Positions 21,033 through 30,673 of a stretch of DNA of 64,000 nucleotides are shown piece by piece. A program made the position numbers and the translations under genes. This DNA comes from Scylla paramamosain (Eukaryota > Arthropoda > Malacostraca > Decapoda > Portunidae): NCBI RefSeq assembly GCF_035594125.1, contig NC_087173.1:14635755-14699754 (forward strand), written 5' to 3'. A model generated the notes under the pieces. That model ran no database searches. It was not told the DNA's origin and saw nothing but the letters and a program-made list of their open reading frames with translations. Position 1 is the stretch's first letter, and the number at the start of each line of letters is the position of its first letter.

Positions 21033-24000
21033 TACGGTTTATTCTTCAGGCAGTCAACAAACTGAAAATGTACATTGGGGGTGGGGAAATACTTGACATT
21101 AATCCTAAAGGTAAGTCAAATCTAGAAGAGACTATTGATTGATGGCTCGCACCATGGTGGGAATCGCACTGAGTCTGTACCGGTCCGTACGTGGCGCCTT
21201 TAGGGGCGTTATCTTATTGTGGTGTCTGGTGGCACGGGTAGGGCGAGGCGCGTCAGGCGGCAGCATGTTTCTGAGACGTGGATGATTCAGAAGTCCCCTT
21301 CCAAACTTCTCTAGAGCCTCACTGTACCTGGTGGATAGTCTGGACAGCTTCAGGGTGTTCAGGGCTTCTTCATAGGTGGTGTATGCAGGGCCAAGGATGA
21401 CCCTGCACGCCCTTTTCTGCACACTCTCCAACTGTAGCTGTTGAGTTTGTGTGAGGGAGGAGGACCACGCTGGGGAGGCGTACATGAGTTTGGGGAGGAT
21501 GAAAGTAAGATACATCCCCCTTAACTCATCTGTCGGCGTCCCCAGCGACCTGAGTCTGTGCAGCATGTACAGCCTGTAGGTAGCTGATCTTATGGTGCTG
21601 GCGACATGCTGCTTCCAGGTCAGCCGGTCGTCCACCGTGACTCCGAGGAGCTTGGCACATCGGACTACCTGGAGGGGGTGAGGGCCCACTGAGAGCTGGG
21701 GAGGGGGCACTGGTACAGAGGAGGTACAGAAATGCATCACCACAGTTTTGTTGTGGTTGATGGTCATCCTGCTCTCCTCCGTCCACGTCTGCAGTCGCTC
21801 CAGGATCGCTTGCAGTGGCGAGTAGTCCGGGTTCTTGGTGGAAACTGGGACGCCCACGGTGCAGTCGTCCACATACTTCCAGCGATGGGGGGTGTCAGTG
21901 AGGGCGTCGTTAATGAGGAGGAGGAAGCATAGAGGACCCATCTTGGTCCCCTGGGGGACCCCACAAGTCAGCTGTTGGAAAGTAGAGACAGAGCCCTGAT
22001 AGCGAACGGCCTGACGCCTCCCTGTGAGGAAGTCGGCTAGCCACGCTATCAGGTTAGGAGGGAGACCTAGACTCACTGCTTTGCTGATGACAACAGTGTG
22101 ATCAACAAAATCAAAAGCCTTTTTGAAGTCCACAAAAGCAACAGCTAGAGAGGTGTTTCACTTGTCCAGGTGGCTGTGGATGAATTCAAGGAAGCTGGTC
22201 AGGTAATGGGAGGTGGAGGTGGCTTTAATATTTCCAAACTGTCTGATATCCACGGTATTACAAATTTTGGTGTAGGCCCAGTCATATACAAAATCTTGAC
22301 AAATAAGGCTAGGGATGGGGGTGATAGAGACTGGTCTGAGGTCATTGAGTGAAATGATGAAAATATTAAATGTAAAATATCAAAATTCGCAGACGATACA
22401 AAAATTGCAAATAGGGCGGACTCGGAAACCCAGCGTCACCTTTTACAAAGTGATCTAGACACCCTCGTCGAATGGTCCAACACATGGCTTATGAACTTCA
22501 ATATTAACAAATGTCATGTATTACATATTGGAAACAGTAATCCACGAGTGAGCTACACAATGGAGAACGCCCCCATAAAGTGCGTAGAAAGAGAAAAAGA
22601 TCTCGGCGTCGTAATATCAACTGATCTCAAGCAAAGTAATCAATGCACCGAAGTAGTGAAAACTGCAAATAAATTAATTGGATTTATCGGAAGATCGTTC
22701 TCATTCAAAACCGAAAAGATAATTCTAACGTTATATAATTTGCTTGTACGCCTGCATCTCGAATATAATGTACAATTCTGGTCACCTTATTATAAGAAAG
22801 ACATTGAAAAATTAGAAAGAATACAGCGCCGATTAACCAAAATGATCCCAAGATTATGTAATAAACCATACGAGGAACGATTAAAAGAACTAAATTTATT
22901 TTCTTTAACGAAACGTCGATTACGTGGGGACCTCATCACACTTTTTAAAATTTTTAAAGGATTCACGAATATGCATCCCAATAACTTCTTAACACTAGAC
23001 AGGTCAAACTTTACCAGAAACAACGGGTTCAAGATAGTAGGAAAGAGATTCAAAACAAATGAGGCCAAACATTTTTTCTTTAATCGCGTTATATATATTT
23101 GGAATGGTTTGCCATCGAGCGTAGTTGATTCAGGTACTATTGAGACCTTCAAAATTCGTCTTCATAAATATTTTGAAACAAATCCCCGGTTGTCACTGTT
23201 CATATCCGAGTAAACAAATGCGTTTTTCACTTAATGTGCCTCTGATCGTCTAGTGCCGGGTGTTTTTGCGAATACACTATGCCCTCCCTACATGACACAG
23301 ACAGCCCCGAGTTAACGGTCACTACTAGTACTCTCGACCTGTGAAAGGCTGTGGAAAGTCAGAAGCCCTGACAATAGTGATCATCATCGGGAATTATGTA
23401 CCAGGGTTCACTGTTGCAGGGGGTAACCATATAGTGTGCGGCGCCCCGTTGTGGGAAGTACACTTTTACAGTGGATTGAACTGAGCTGGGGCCTGATTGA
23501 CTGCTGCCTTCCTCGTTAGCGCCAGGCAAGGCTGCCGCACCACCTCTTGACTTCCACACTGTGTCCACATTTACACTACATTACACTATATCCACACCCA
23601 CAGATAACCCTGAGTTAACGGTCACTACTCCCACTTTTGACCTGTGACGGGTTGTGTTGTCTGGGGCTCTGACAACTATTGGTCACCATCGGGACTACCA
23701 GGGGTCAATGTTGCAGGGGGTAAACAGGGTACGGCGTCCCTCATAGGGAAAGTACTCTAGCTCAGTGGAGTGAACGGAGCTGGGGCTTGATTGACTGCTA
23801 CCTTCCTAGAAAGCGCCAGGCAAGGCTGCCGCACCACCCCACAGACTTTCACACTGTGGCTCCACCTACACACATAAACACCTCATTACATAAACGTCAA
23901 GCATATACACTCCCCTCACAAACACAAGTAGATGTAGTCTGATACTTCGTTTCTCTGTCCCTAGAAATTCCATGTGGTTTTTCAATACCACATGGTACAT

Positions 24001-25109
24001 TTCCATTTTCCGGCCAGCTTCGGCTGGTGGGATGGGTGGGTGGGGAGGAGCCTTCTACTTTACTATCCTGTCTCTCATACTATGTAGTTAGTATAGAATA
24101 GTTAACCAAGCAACCTAGTAAGGATCCCAGGGTCTGTTGTTGCTTGGTCTTTCCTTTGTATTCCTTTGTATTCCCTGTCTCACAGAACTTCCTCACTGTA
24201 TAAAGTTGAGGACGAGCACCAGTACTGAACCCAAGTCTCAGCGGTGGCTCCTTTGCGGAGTGAAAAGTGTTTGAAAAACTTGGGTGATCTTTCTAAAATT
24301 TCTGATTGGGGCAGAGCAAACTTGGTATTGTTCAATGCCTCAAAAACTCAATTCCTCCATCTATCAACTCGACACAATCTTCCAGACAACTATCCCCTCT
24401 TCTTCAATGACACTCAACTGTCCCCCTCTTCTACACTGAACATCCTCGGTCTGTCCTTTACTTATAATCTGAACTGGAAACTTCACATCTCATCTCTAGC
24501 TAAAACGGCTTCCATGAAGTTAGGTGTTCTGAGACGTCTCCGCCAGTTTTTCTCACCCCCCCAGCTGCTAACTCTGTACAAGGGCCTTATCCGTCCATGT
24601 ATGGAGTATGCTTCACATGTCTGGGGGGGTTCCACTCATACTGCTGTTCTAGACAGGGTGGAATCAAAAGCTTTTCGTCTCATCAACTCCTCTCCTCTAA
24701 CTGACTGTCTTCAGCCTCTCTCTCACCGCCGCAATGTTGCATCTCTTGCTGTCTTCTACCGCTATTTTCATGCTAACTGCTCTTCTGATCTTGCTAACTG
24801 CATGCCTCCCCTCCTTCCGCGGCCTCGCTGCACAAGACTTTCTTCTTTCTCTCACTCCTATTCTGTCCACCTCTCTAACGCAAGAGTTAACCAGTATTCT
24901 CAATCATTCATCCCTTTCTCTGGTAAACTCTGGAACTCCTTGCCTGCTTCTGTATTTCCACCTTCCTATGACTTGAATTCCTTCAAGAGGGAGGTTTCAA
25001 GACACTTATCCACCAATTTTTGACCACTGCTTTGACCCTTTTAGGGACTGGCATTTCAGTGGGCATTTTTTTTATTAGATTTTTGTTGCCCTTGGCCAGT
25101 ATCCTTCCT

Positions 25110-25147
<38 letters not shown>

Positions 25148-26256
25148 GGTCTGTTAGTTCTAGAGGATGAGCCTTTGTGTTTCAGTATCCTCAGTTTCAG
25201 GTTTTAATGCTGCACATGACAGACCTGCAGCACAACAAAGCTGTCCAACATTAGAGATCATGCAACAGAATCTTGTCATTTCATAAAGACACTTCAGTGT
25301 AATGTTTAGAACAAGCAATGAAGTAGATCTCATAATAGTTGAATCCATGTTAATTCATCATTATAATCCTAAAAGTAATTAATAATGCATGTCAAACCTA
25401 ATATCTTATTATAATTCATCATTATAATCCTAAAAGTAATTGTAATAATGCTTGTCAAACCTAATATTTGATTATAATTCATCATTATAATCCTAAAAGT
25501 AATTGTAATAATGTTTGTCAAACCTAATATTTGATTATAATTCATCATTATAATCCTAAAAGTAACTTTTATAATGCTTGTCAAACCTAATATTTGATTA
25601 TGATTCATCATTATAATCCTAAAAGTAATTGTAATAATGCTCGTCAAACCTAATATTTGGATTTTTTTTTTTTTGTATTTTTCCCTTTTATCAGACAAGA
25701 TAAGGGTCTATTTGTACATGCACTTTTAGATTTGTGACACTTAATGACACTTCTGCATAGCTGCCTTCTCTCTCTCTCTCTCTCTGCACATGGTGCTTAC
25801 TTGATGTCCTGACCATCCTTTCCTCACAGGCCTACTGCTGCCGACTGCGTGCAGAGCAGCGTCGCCTGGAAAAGGTCAGCAGCGCCCTTGTCGAGGGCAT
25901 CGACAATCTAGTGAAAACCATCGAGGGAAATACTCCTTGGCAGACAGCCTGGCGATGGGAAAAGGAGACTGACCGGCCAGCACTGAGCGACCTCCTGGCA
26001 AAGGCAGCGGCTGCCAACTGCCCTGTGACTGCCACCTTCCTGCATAGGGCAGGAGGGTGGACAGTCTTTAATGGAGCCTCTGGTGGCACTGCCCTCCACG
26101 CTGCCCTGGAGGCTGGCCACAAAGGCATGGCCGAGCTGCTGATCAGGGACCTTGGGAGTTGCCCGTACGTGCCAGACACACATGGTCGTCTTCCAGTGCA
26201 CATGATGCCCGACGAGGAGCAACAGAGGCTGGAGCAGGTGAAGCTGTTTGTCTGTG

Positions 26257-26314
<58 letters not shown>

Positions 26315-29300
26315 CTACTATTACTACTATATACACCAGTAAGGAAATCTATCAACACAAAACAGTGTCCACATCATCATTTTATACATCTAACAGTACA
26401 ACAACACTTTGTAGGCTATAATAGTAATATGACAGAATTTAAGAAGAATTTGGATGGCGGCATGAACTCACTTCACCAGCTGATGAAAACTTCAGCACCT
26501 ATCGCGCTTAGTTCGTCTGCTACGCCTCCTTAGTCACACTCCTGCAATAATCCTGACAAACTCATACAGTATATGGAATTTGTCACCTAAGAAAATATTG
26601 GAAAATATCGAAATAACATTACCGTTTCCATCAGAGTGCTGGATTTAGTTAGGCTAGGTTTAGCTTAATATTTAGTTCATTAAGTTCATTGCTAATTCTT
26701 CTGTTGCATGGATGATGATTTACAAAATCATAATTTCACCCAGAAATAAAGTAACTGTCTCATAAATGGTAGGCTAAGATGATTTACATTAAACCCAGAA
26801 TATTTTTATGTAACAAATGTGTGTACAGCAACGAGGGACAGAGAAAAGGATGACTCATTAAGTGGCTGGCTGGCACAGCACTTTGGTGAATGTCCGACAA
26901 ACATTTAAAGGGAGGAATTTAAGTCACAAGATGTTACCATAACAGTGGATATGGCGTGCTGAAGGCACAAGTGATGTATTTTCACACCTTTCTCCTTTTT
27001 AGTGTTGGCATGGTTAATTCTTTCGTCAAGAACTGACTCGTTTTATCTAATGAGACCACTGGCATACCAGTATTACCGAATCAGTGCTTTTCATTTTGTT
27101 ATGATAGTCACCAGGTTGGGGATTACCGAAACCATGAAAACACCAGCTGTGAAATTAGCTCGAGGTGTCACCAGGCTGGTAAGCCTTTCATTTGAGAATG
27201 TTACCAAGCGACTGTGAAATTGACCCTTAGGTATTTCTCCCTTGTCTAATGACTCCCTAAATACCGCAGCAACAGCTCACTAAGGTCACCCTTGCACTCC
27301 TGCAGTGCCTTGGGGATTTAGTCATTTTCTGTTTATCTATCTGTTTAACGATGCTATCCTTGCTTATGGCGATACAGATACATGGAGAGATTGAGCTTTT
27401 GTGGCACTGAACAATACTAAGTTTGTTCTTAATTTATAAAACTCAAACAAAGCACACAGGAAATGAAATGCTTGGGTTATAAGATGGTGTTCACCAAAGA
27501 AGAAGCATCAACATTGATTTTGTGTAGCCACAGCTTTGAACATCCCCTTATCAAAATAGCATACTTTGTTTTGAACCGAAAGTTTTCAATAGATTATCTT
27601 TGCACAACAAATTTCTTATTCTTATTATGAATATTATGCAGCTCAATTATGCTATTTGATTTTATAAATTAACATTTGATTCTATTAGTTGACCAATAAA
27701 GATACTTGTATTTTTTATTCTTGTCTACTAAACAACTCCAATCAGGCAGACAAATGTTAATTTACATATGCAATCCTCGATTTCTGTAACATATCTATGT
27801 GTACATAGCAATAAAGGGTTATTTACTTATTCATATGTTCACCGCTCTCTTTCTCTTTGCACACAGAAGCTCTTTATGGTGGAGCGTGAAAAACTAGAGA
27901 ATATGGAGCTTTGCTTGAAGGCAGATCACGAGAAGACCGCAGCACGGACAGCGCTGTGTATACAGAAGGATCTTTTTGAGAGCCACAAGAAGGGCGACGG
28001 TAAAAATGTCTCCTCATCTGATGGCCGCGCTGCCCTGCTGCTGGCCTCGCGCAAGGGTCTCCTGCAGCTGACTCATCTTATACTGCAAGACGGTCACTTC
28101 CCCGTGGATGAGGTGCTGGACGACACCTGTGGCACCACCGCCCTCCACCAGGCAGGCTCGCACGGCCAGGACGGCTGTGTGGCACTGCTGCTGAGCCACG
28201 GCGCCAACCCACAGCAGTGTGACAGATATGGCCAGACGCCCCGCCACCTGGCCGCCATGTTTGGCCACAAAAGTACTTTTGAACTCCTGGAACACCAAGA
28301 GACACAGGACCCTCCTTGCCGCGCGGGCACCACGGCCACACAGGCGAGAGAAAATTTTAAAGTGTTTCACAATATGTATTATAAATATAAGCATAATCTA
28401 TTAGGTATACACGACCGTCATAACCCCGAAAGCGTCATAAGAAATCTTGTGAAATCCATAGGCCTGCAAAAGCTGCACGAGGAGGCTCAGCGGGTGGCTG
28501 TGGACCTATTAAAGGGAGAGGCCCTTGAGGTAAAGGAGGTGGTCATGGCAGAAATAAACATCATCATGAATAAGGTGTCAGCCACTGATGCCACATACCA
28601 CGGTGACCTGAGGTTGGCGGGCAGTTCACGGGACGGGTCTAAGCTTTACGTCCCTGACGAATTTGATATAAACCTCGTGATTCACAAGGATGACGTAGGA
28701 ATAACTGTTAGCGAGAGAGGGAAGGAGGAAGCCCTGCTGAAGGGCAGGTTACAGATTTCTGTGAAGACTGACAATCCCCACCTTGAGGGTAATAGATTTA
28801 TGGCCAGTTTGTACGAGAAGGTGCACCGGTGCCTTGCTGGCCATACCCTGCAGGACAAAAGACTGAGCCTGGTGCCGCCGGGCCTGACCAGCACGCAAGT
28901 GGGCGTGGGACTCTCTCTGGCCTGGCAGGGGCGAGAGTATCCACTGTTGCTGGTCAGCGTGGACCTGGTGCCAGTGCTTGAGGTGCCATGGCTGGAGCAA
29001 GTTTCCAGACCTTTCCTCACTCCTGAGGATACCACCACCATGCAGCTCAGTAATGCTGCAGATGGAACATGGCGCTGCAGCTTTGCCTTGACAGAGGCTA
29101 AGGTGCTGGGGACGTTGACACCCGCAGAGCGCCAGGTACAGCTGATGGGAAAAGTACTTCTTTCCCGCCTCAAGCCCGAGCGCTGGATGCCTCGGCACAA
29201 AAAGAGCTTTTACAAGTGGTTCGCCACACGAGAGTGGAACATCGCAGTGCCAAGCGGGTTCTGTTTTAAGAACGCCCTCCTGCGGTGGCTGGAGCACAGG

Positions 29301-29789
29301 CGGTGGAGGGAGGTAGAGCTTGGGGCTGGACAGGAGCAGGACCACACCAAGGAGTTGGGGGCTGGACAGGAGAGGAACCATGCCAAGGAGTTGGGGACTG
29401 GACAGGACCAGAACCATACCAAGAAGTTGGGGGCTGGACAGGAGGGGAACCATGCCAAGGAGTTGGGGGTTGCACAGGAGGGGAACCATACAAAGGAGTT
29501 GGGGGCTGCACAAGAGAGGGACCATGCCAAGGAGTTGGAGCAAGGGTGGGAGGGGGACCCTGCCAGATGGCTGGTGGAGGTGTTCAGATTGATGTGTGCG
29601 AACCCAGAAGAGTCACGAAAGCACCTGACAACTCAAAACAGCTCCGCCTACTTTGGAGGAGACTGTGAGGGGCGGAAGCCTGGGGACGGGGCGCCCGTCA
29701 TCGTGCAGTGCCTGGAGGAGGGTTTGGAAAAGTTGTGCTCTGGCTCGGCCTCAGCCGAGACAACCAGGCCACGGCGACGAAAGTATTAG
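20557..29789 (+). CDS. Ankyrin-repeat cGAS-like (Mab-21 family) nucleotidyltransferase, partial gene
   Basis: Three exons (20557-20826, 25830-26237, 27867-29789), all joined in phase 0, encode 866 contiguous residues. Residues about 20-370 are ankyrin-like, with clear repeats at 176-200 ([20 protein letters not shown]), 314-345 ([20 protein letters not shown]) and 347-371. From about 388 to 815 is a Mab-21/cGAS-like nucleotidyltransferase. The G-S-S motif is at 478-480, the first acids are E491 and D493 in [10 protein letters not shown], and the third acid is D592 in [11 protein letters not shown]. The C-terminal lobe reads [13 protein letters not shown] and [15 protein letters not shown]. 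All three metal-binding acids are present, so activity is plausible. In this family active members make cyclic dinucleotide-type second messengers in innate sensing. The Cys/His zinc ribbon of vertebrate cGAS is not seen. The initiator Met lies upstream and was not found. Ligand and product cannot be read from sequence. Confidence 0.85.
20866..20995 (+). mobile_element. LINE family B, left part (5'-truncated)
   Basis: Reads [19 protein letters not shown], then [19 protein letters not shown], the RT block just before the active site. It is cut at about 20995 by the minus-strand LINE C. The rest resumes at 22345. Confidence 0.8.
20996..22344 (-). mobile_element. LINE family C fragment nested in LINE B
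   Basis: Minus-strand non-LTR fragment that starts within the RT ([14 protein letters not shown] at 22344 and below) and runs to the 3' end. Its tail is the (TAA)n run at 20998-21033 on the plus strand. It is inserted exactly between the two halves of the LINE B RT. Confidence 0.8.
21132..22133 (-). pseudogene. LINE C reverse transcriptase, C-terminal two thirds
   Basis: A 333-codon open frame: [18 protein letters not shown] (motif A), [32 protein letters not shown] (motif C as Y-V-D-D), [15 protein letters not shown], and [16 protein letters not shown] stop or frame change near 22160 separates it from the upstream RT fingers. The open part keeps the catalytic Asps, but the element lacks its 5' half. 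Confidence 0.8.
22382..23213 (+). pseudogene. LINE B reverse transcriptase C-terminal region
   Basis: Open from the active site (FADDTKIAN) through [52 protein letters not shown] and [20 protein letters not shown]. The pattern is that of CR1-like LINEs common in arthropods and other animals. It is well preserved, but the element is 5'-truncated and split by LINE C. Confidence 0.8.
23300..23880. repeat. Two-copy tandem repeat, period about 303 bp
   Basis: Both copies contain GAGTTAACGGTCACTACT (23309 and 23612), GTTGCAGGGGGTAA, and GCGCCAGGCAAGGCTGCCGC. The copies have diverged. It is probably part of the LINE B 3' untranslated region. Confidence 0.75.
23970..23995. other. Inverted repeat (9-bp stem, 8-base loop)
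   Basis: CCATGTGGT and its complement ACCACATGG flank TTTTCAAT. It lies in the probable LINE B 3' region. Confidence 0.7.
24014..24027 (+). other. Hairpin with TTCG tetraloop
   Basis: CCAGC-TTCG-GCTGG. The UUCG loop is a known very stable RNA tetraloop. Its position near a LINE 3' end suggests an RNA element recognised by the RT, which is inference. Confidence 0.5.
24286..25023 (+). pseudogene. LINE J copy 2, RT C-terminal remnant
   Basis: Open to the natural stop at 25021-25023: [20 protein letters not shown], then [20 protein letters not shown] and [14 protein letters not shown]. It starts after the RT active site, so it cannot be functional. Confidence 0.85.
24286..25146 (+). mobile_element. 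LINE J copy 2, 5'-truncated
   Basis: Begins abruptly at GATCTTTCTAAAATTTCTG inside the RT and runs to a poly(A) tail (25112-25146). It is nearly identical to the intact copy at 16418-19727, so insertion was recent. It lies in the first visible intron of the ankyrin-NTase gene, in the gene's own orientation. Confidence 0.9.
25353..25659. repeat. 63-bp tandem repeat, about 5 copies
   Basis: The unit contains ATTCATCATTATAATCCTAA and GTCAAACCTAATATTTG. Since 63 is a multiple of three, translation on the minus strand stays open for 109 codons, but the product is only a repeat artefact. Confidence 0.9.
25830..26237 (+). CDS. Ankyrin-NTase gene, second exon seen (136 codons)
   Basis: Acceptor CTTTCCTCACAG ends at 25829 and donor GTGAAG starts at 26238. 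It begins with a charged helical stretch ([20 protein letters not shown]), continues through [20 protein letters not shown], and ends with an ankyrin repeat ([20 protein letters not shown]) and [20 protein letters not shown]. It joins the next exon in phase 0. Confidence 0.85.
26261..26311. repeat. (CT)n microsatellite
   Basis: A pure CT run of about 50 bp starting 24 bases after the donor of the second ankyrin exon. Confidence 0.95.
26312..27866 (+). other. Remainder of the second visible intron
   Basis: AT-rich, no element recognised. The acceptor is CGCTCTCTTTCTCTTTGCACACAG ending at 27866. Confidence 0.7.
27867..29789 (+). CDS. Ankyrin-NTase gene, terminal exon (640 codons)
   Basis: A large exon carrying the last ankyrin repeats (residues 278-371 of the joined protein) and the whole nucleotidyltransferase domain, ending in TAG at 29787-29789. 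The frame is also open upstream to 27768, but that stretch is translated intron (hydrophobic, Ser/Leu-rich) and lies before a strong acceptor, so I start at 27867. Codon use is GC-rich, unlike the flanking AT-rich repeats. No AATAAA signal was obvious in the next few hundred bases. Confidence 0.9.
   Translation, partial: KLFMVEREKLENMELCLKADHEKTAARTALCIQKDLFESHKKGDGKNVSSSDGRAALLLASRKGLLQLTHLILQDGHFPVDEVLDDTCGTTALHQAGSHGQDGCVALLLSHGANPQQCDRYGQTPRHLAAMFGHKSTFELLEHQETQDPPCRAGTTATQARENFKVFHNMYYKYKHNLLGIHDRHNPESVIRNLVKSIGLQKLHEEAQRVAVDLLKGEALEVKEVVMAEINIIMNKVSATDATYHGDLRLAGSSRDGSKLYVPDEFDINLVIHKDDVGITVSERGKEEALLKGRLQISVKTDNPHLEGNRFMASLYEKVHRCLAGHTLQDKRLSLVPPGLTSTQVGVGLSLAWQGREYPLLLVSVDLVPVLEVPWLEQVSRPFLTPEDTTTMQLSNAADGTWRCSFALTEAKVLGTLTPAERQVQLMGKVLLSRLKPERWMPRHKKSFYKWFATREWNIAVPSGFCFKNALLRWLEHRRWREVELGAGQEQDHTKELGAGQERNHAKELGTGQDQNHTKKLGAGQEGNHAKELGVAQEGNHTKELGAAQERDHAKELEQGWEGDPARWLVEVFRLMCANPEESRKHLTTQNSSAYFGGDCEGRKPGDGAPVIVQCLEEGLEKLCSGSASAETTRPRRRKY
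29316..29531 (+). repeat. In-frame 36-bp coding minisatellite, 6 copies
   Basis: Six 12-residue units of the form ELGAGQE.(N/D)H(T/A)K at residues 710-781 of the joined protein. It lies between the helix [12 protein letters not shown] and the final helix [15 protein letters not shown] of the nucleotidyltransferase domain, so it forms a hydrophilic insertion in the C-terminal lobe. Because the unit is a multiple of three, copy number can vary without a frameshift. Confidence 0.95.
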
Positions 29790-29853
29790 ATGCAGAAGAT
29801 GCAGATCCTTGTAATCATTAGCTGTGAGCTGCACCACCCATCATAAGACCCCA

Positions 29854-29855
<2 letters not shown>

Positions 29856-29915
<60 letters not shown>
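29856..29915. repeat. (CA)n microsatellite
   Basis: A 60-bp CA run about 70 bp after the stop codon of the ankyrin-NTase gene, probably inside its 3' untranslated region. Confidence 0.95.
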
Positions 29916-29917
<2 letters not shown>

Positions 29918-30673
29918 AACACAAGTGCTTGCTGCTCGATTTTCAGATTCAATAGTTTATATAGCCAATTAGTTGTGGAACTGATATAAAGAAAAATATA
30001 GATTTTCATGGTGCAAGCCTAGTGAGAGAAAATACTCTCTTAATAGGCTCTTTCATCTGTGTACACTTGTTGGCTCCCGTAATACTGCAGGCTGAGTAAC
30101 GTAATAGTACAAGCTGAGGTAAATACATGAGTATAAGATAATAGTTAACTTGCATGTTATATGGTGAAACAAGCTCTAGATATATCTCTGAATTAATTGA
30201 TGATAGGCCTATAAGTTTTTTATATTCATTTGCAAATGACAGTGACATTAGGACTAAATATTTTGTATAGGTTTACTAAGACAATGTATGATCTGGGTGT
30301 ATATAAAGCACTTTGGCTGGACAAAATATTACATATAAGTTATCAAATCAAAATAGAACGTCACATTTGTACCAAGAAGTACCAAATGCAGATGGTAATT
30401 GGTTGAAAGAAACTTTTAAGTTAAGGACTTGTGATATTATAGGCAGAGACTGTCCGAAGAAACTTATAACAGGCCAGCATGTCTTAATTATAGGATGGTG
30501 ACAATGGAAGGAAAATTACAGAAGTATTTATCTGTTCTCCTTAAACAACACTCACGTGCCGTAAGTGTGTTCAAGTGTGCAAATCATCAGCTGCCATTGT
30601 AAGTGGTAGTGAAGGAATGCAAGTGTACAAAAGTGGATCTGTTCTTTATGTGATTTTAATGTTTTTTTAATGT
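29916..30673. other. Unassigned, possibly 3' UTR and downstream flank
   Basis: AT-rich with no recognisable gene or element. Confidence 0.5.

Larger units (their letters stand above)
22345..24240 (+). mobile_element. LINE family B, right part with long 3' untranslated region
   Basis: Resumes LINE B after [17 protein letters not shown] at about 22380-22415, then the C-terminal RT region to a stop at 23213, then about 1 kb of untranslated sequence. The 3' limit is set by the start of the LINE J copy and is approximate. Confidence 0.7.
20827..25829 (+). other. Intron of the ankyrin-NTase gene, loaded with LINEs
   Basis: A 5003-bp GT-AG intron containing LINE B, LINE C nested inside it, a two-copy repeat, a LINE J 3' copy and a 63-bp tandem array. 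The acceptor is TGACCATCCTTTCCTCACAG. A CTGAC branch-point-like motif sits about 20 bases upstream of it. Confidence 0.8.

Noticed and set aside
25369..25698. 109-codon minus-strand frame with an internal 21-residue repeat
   Set aside because: It is the 63-bp DNA tandem repeat read in frame, with no start context or domain.
27768..27866. Upstream extension of the terminal nucleotidyltransferase exon in the same frame
   Set aside because: The stretch reads as hydrophobic, low-complexity translated intron and ends at a strong acceptor (TTTGCACACAG). The previous exon joins here in phase 0.
28682..29668. Several long open frames on both strands over the nucleotidyltransferase exon and its 36-bp repeat
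   Set aside because: They are shadows of the real exon. The repeat length divisible by three keeps other frames open too.
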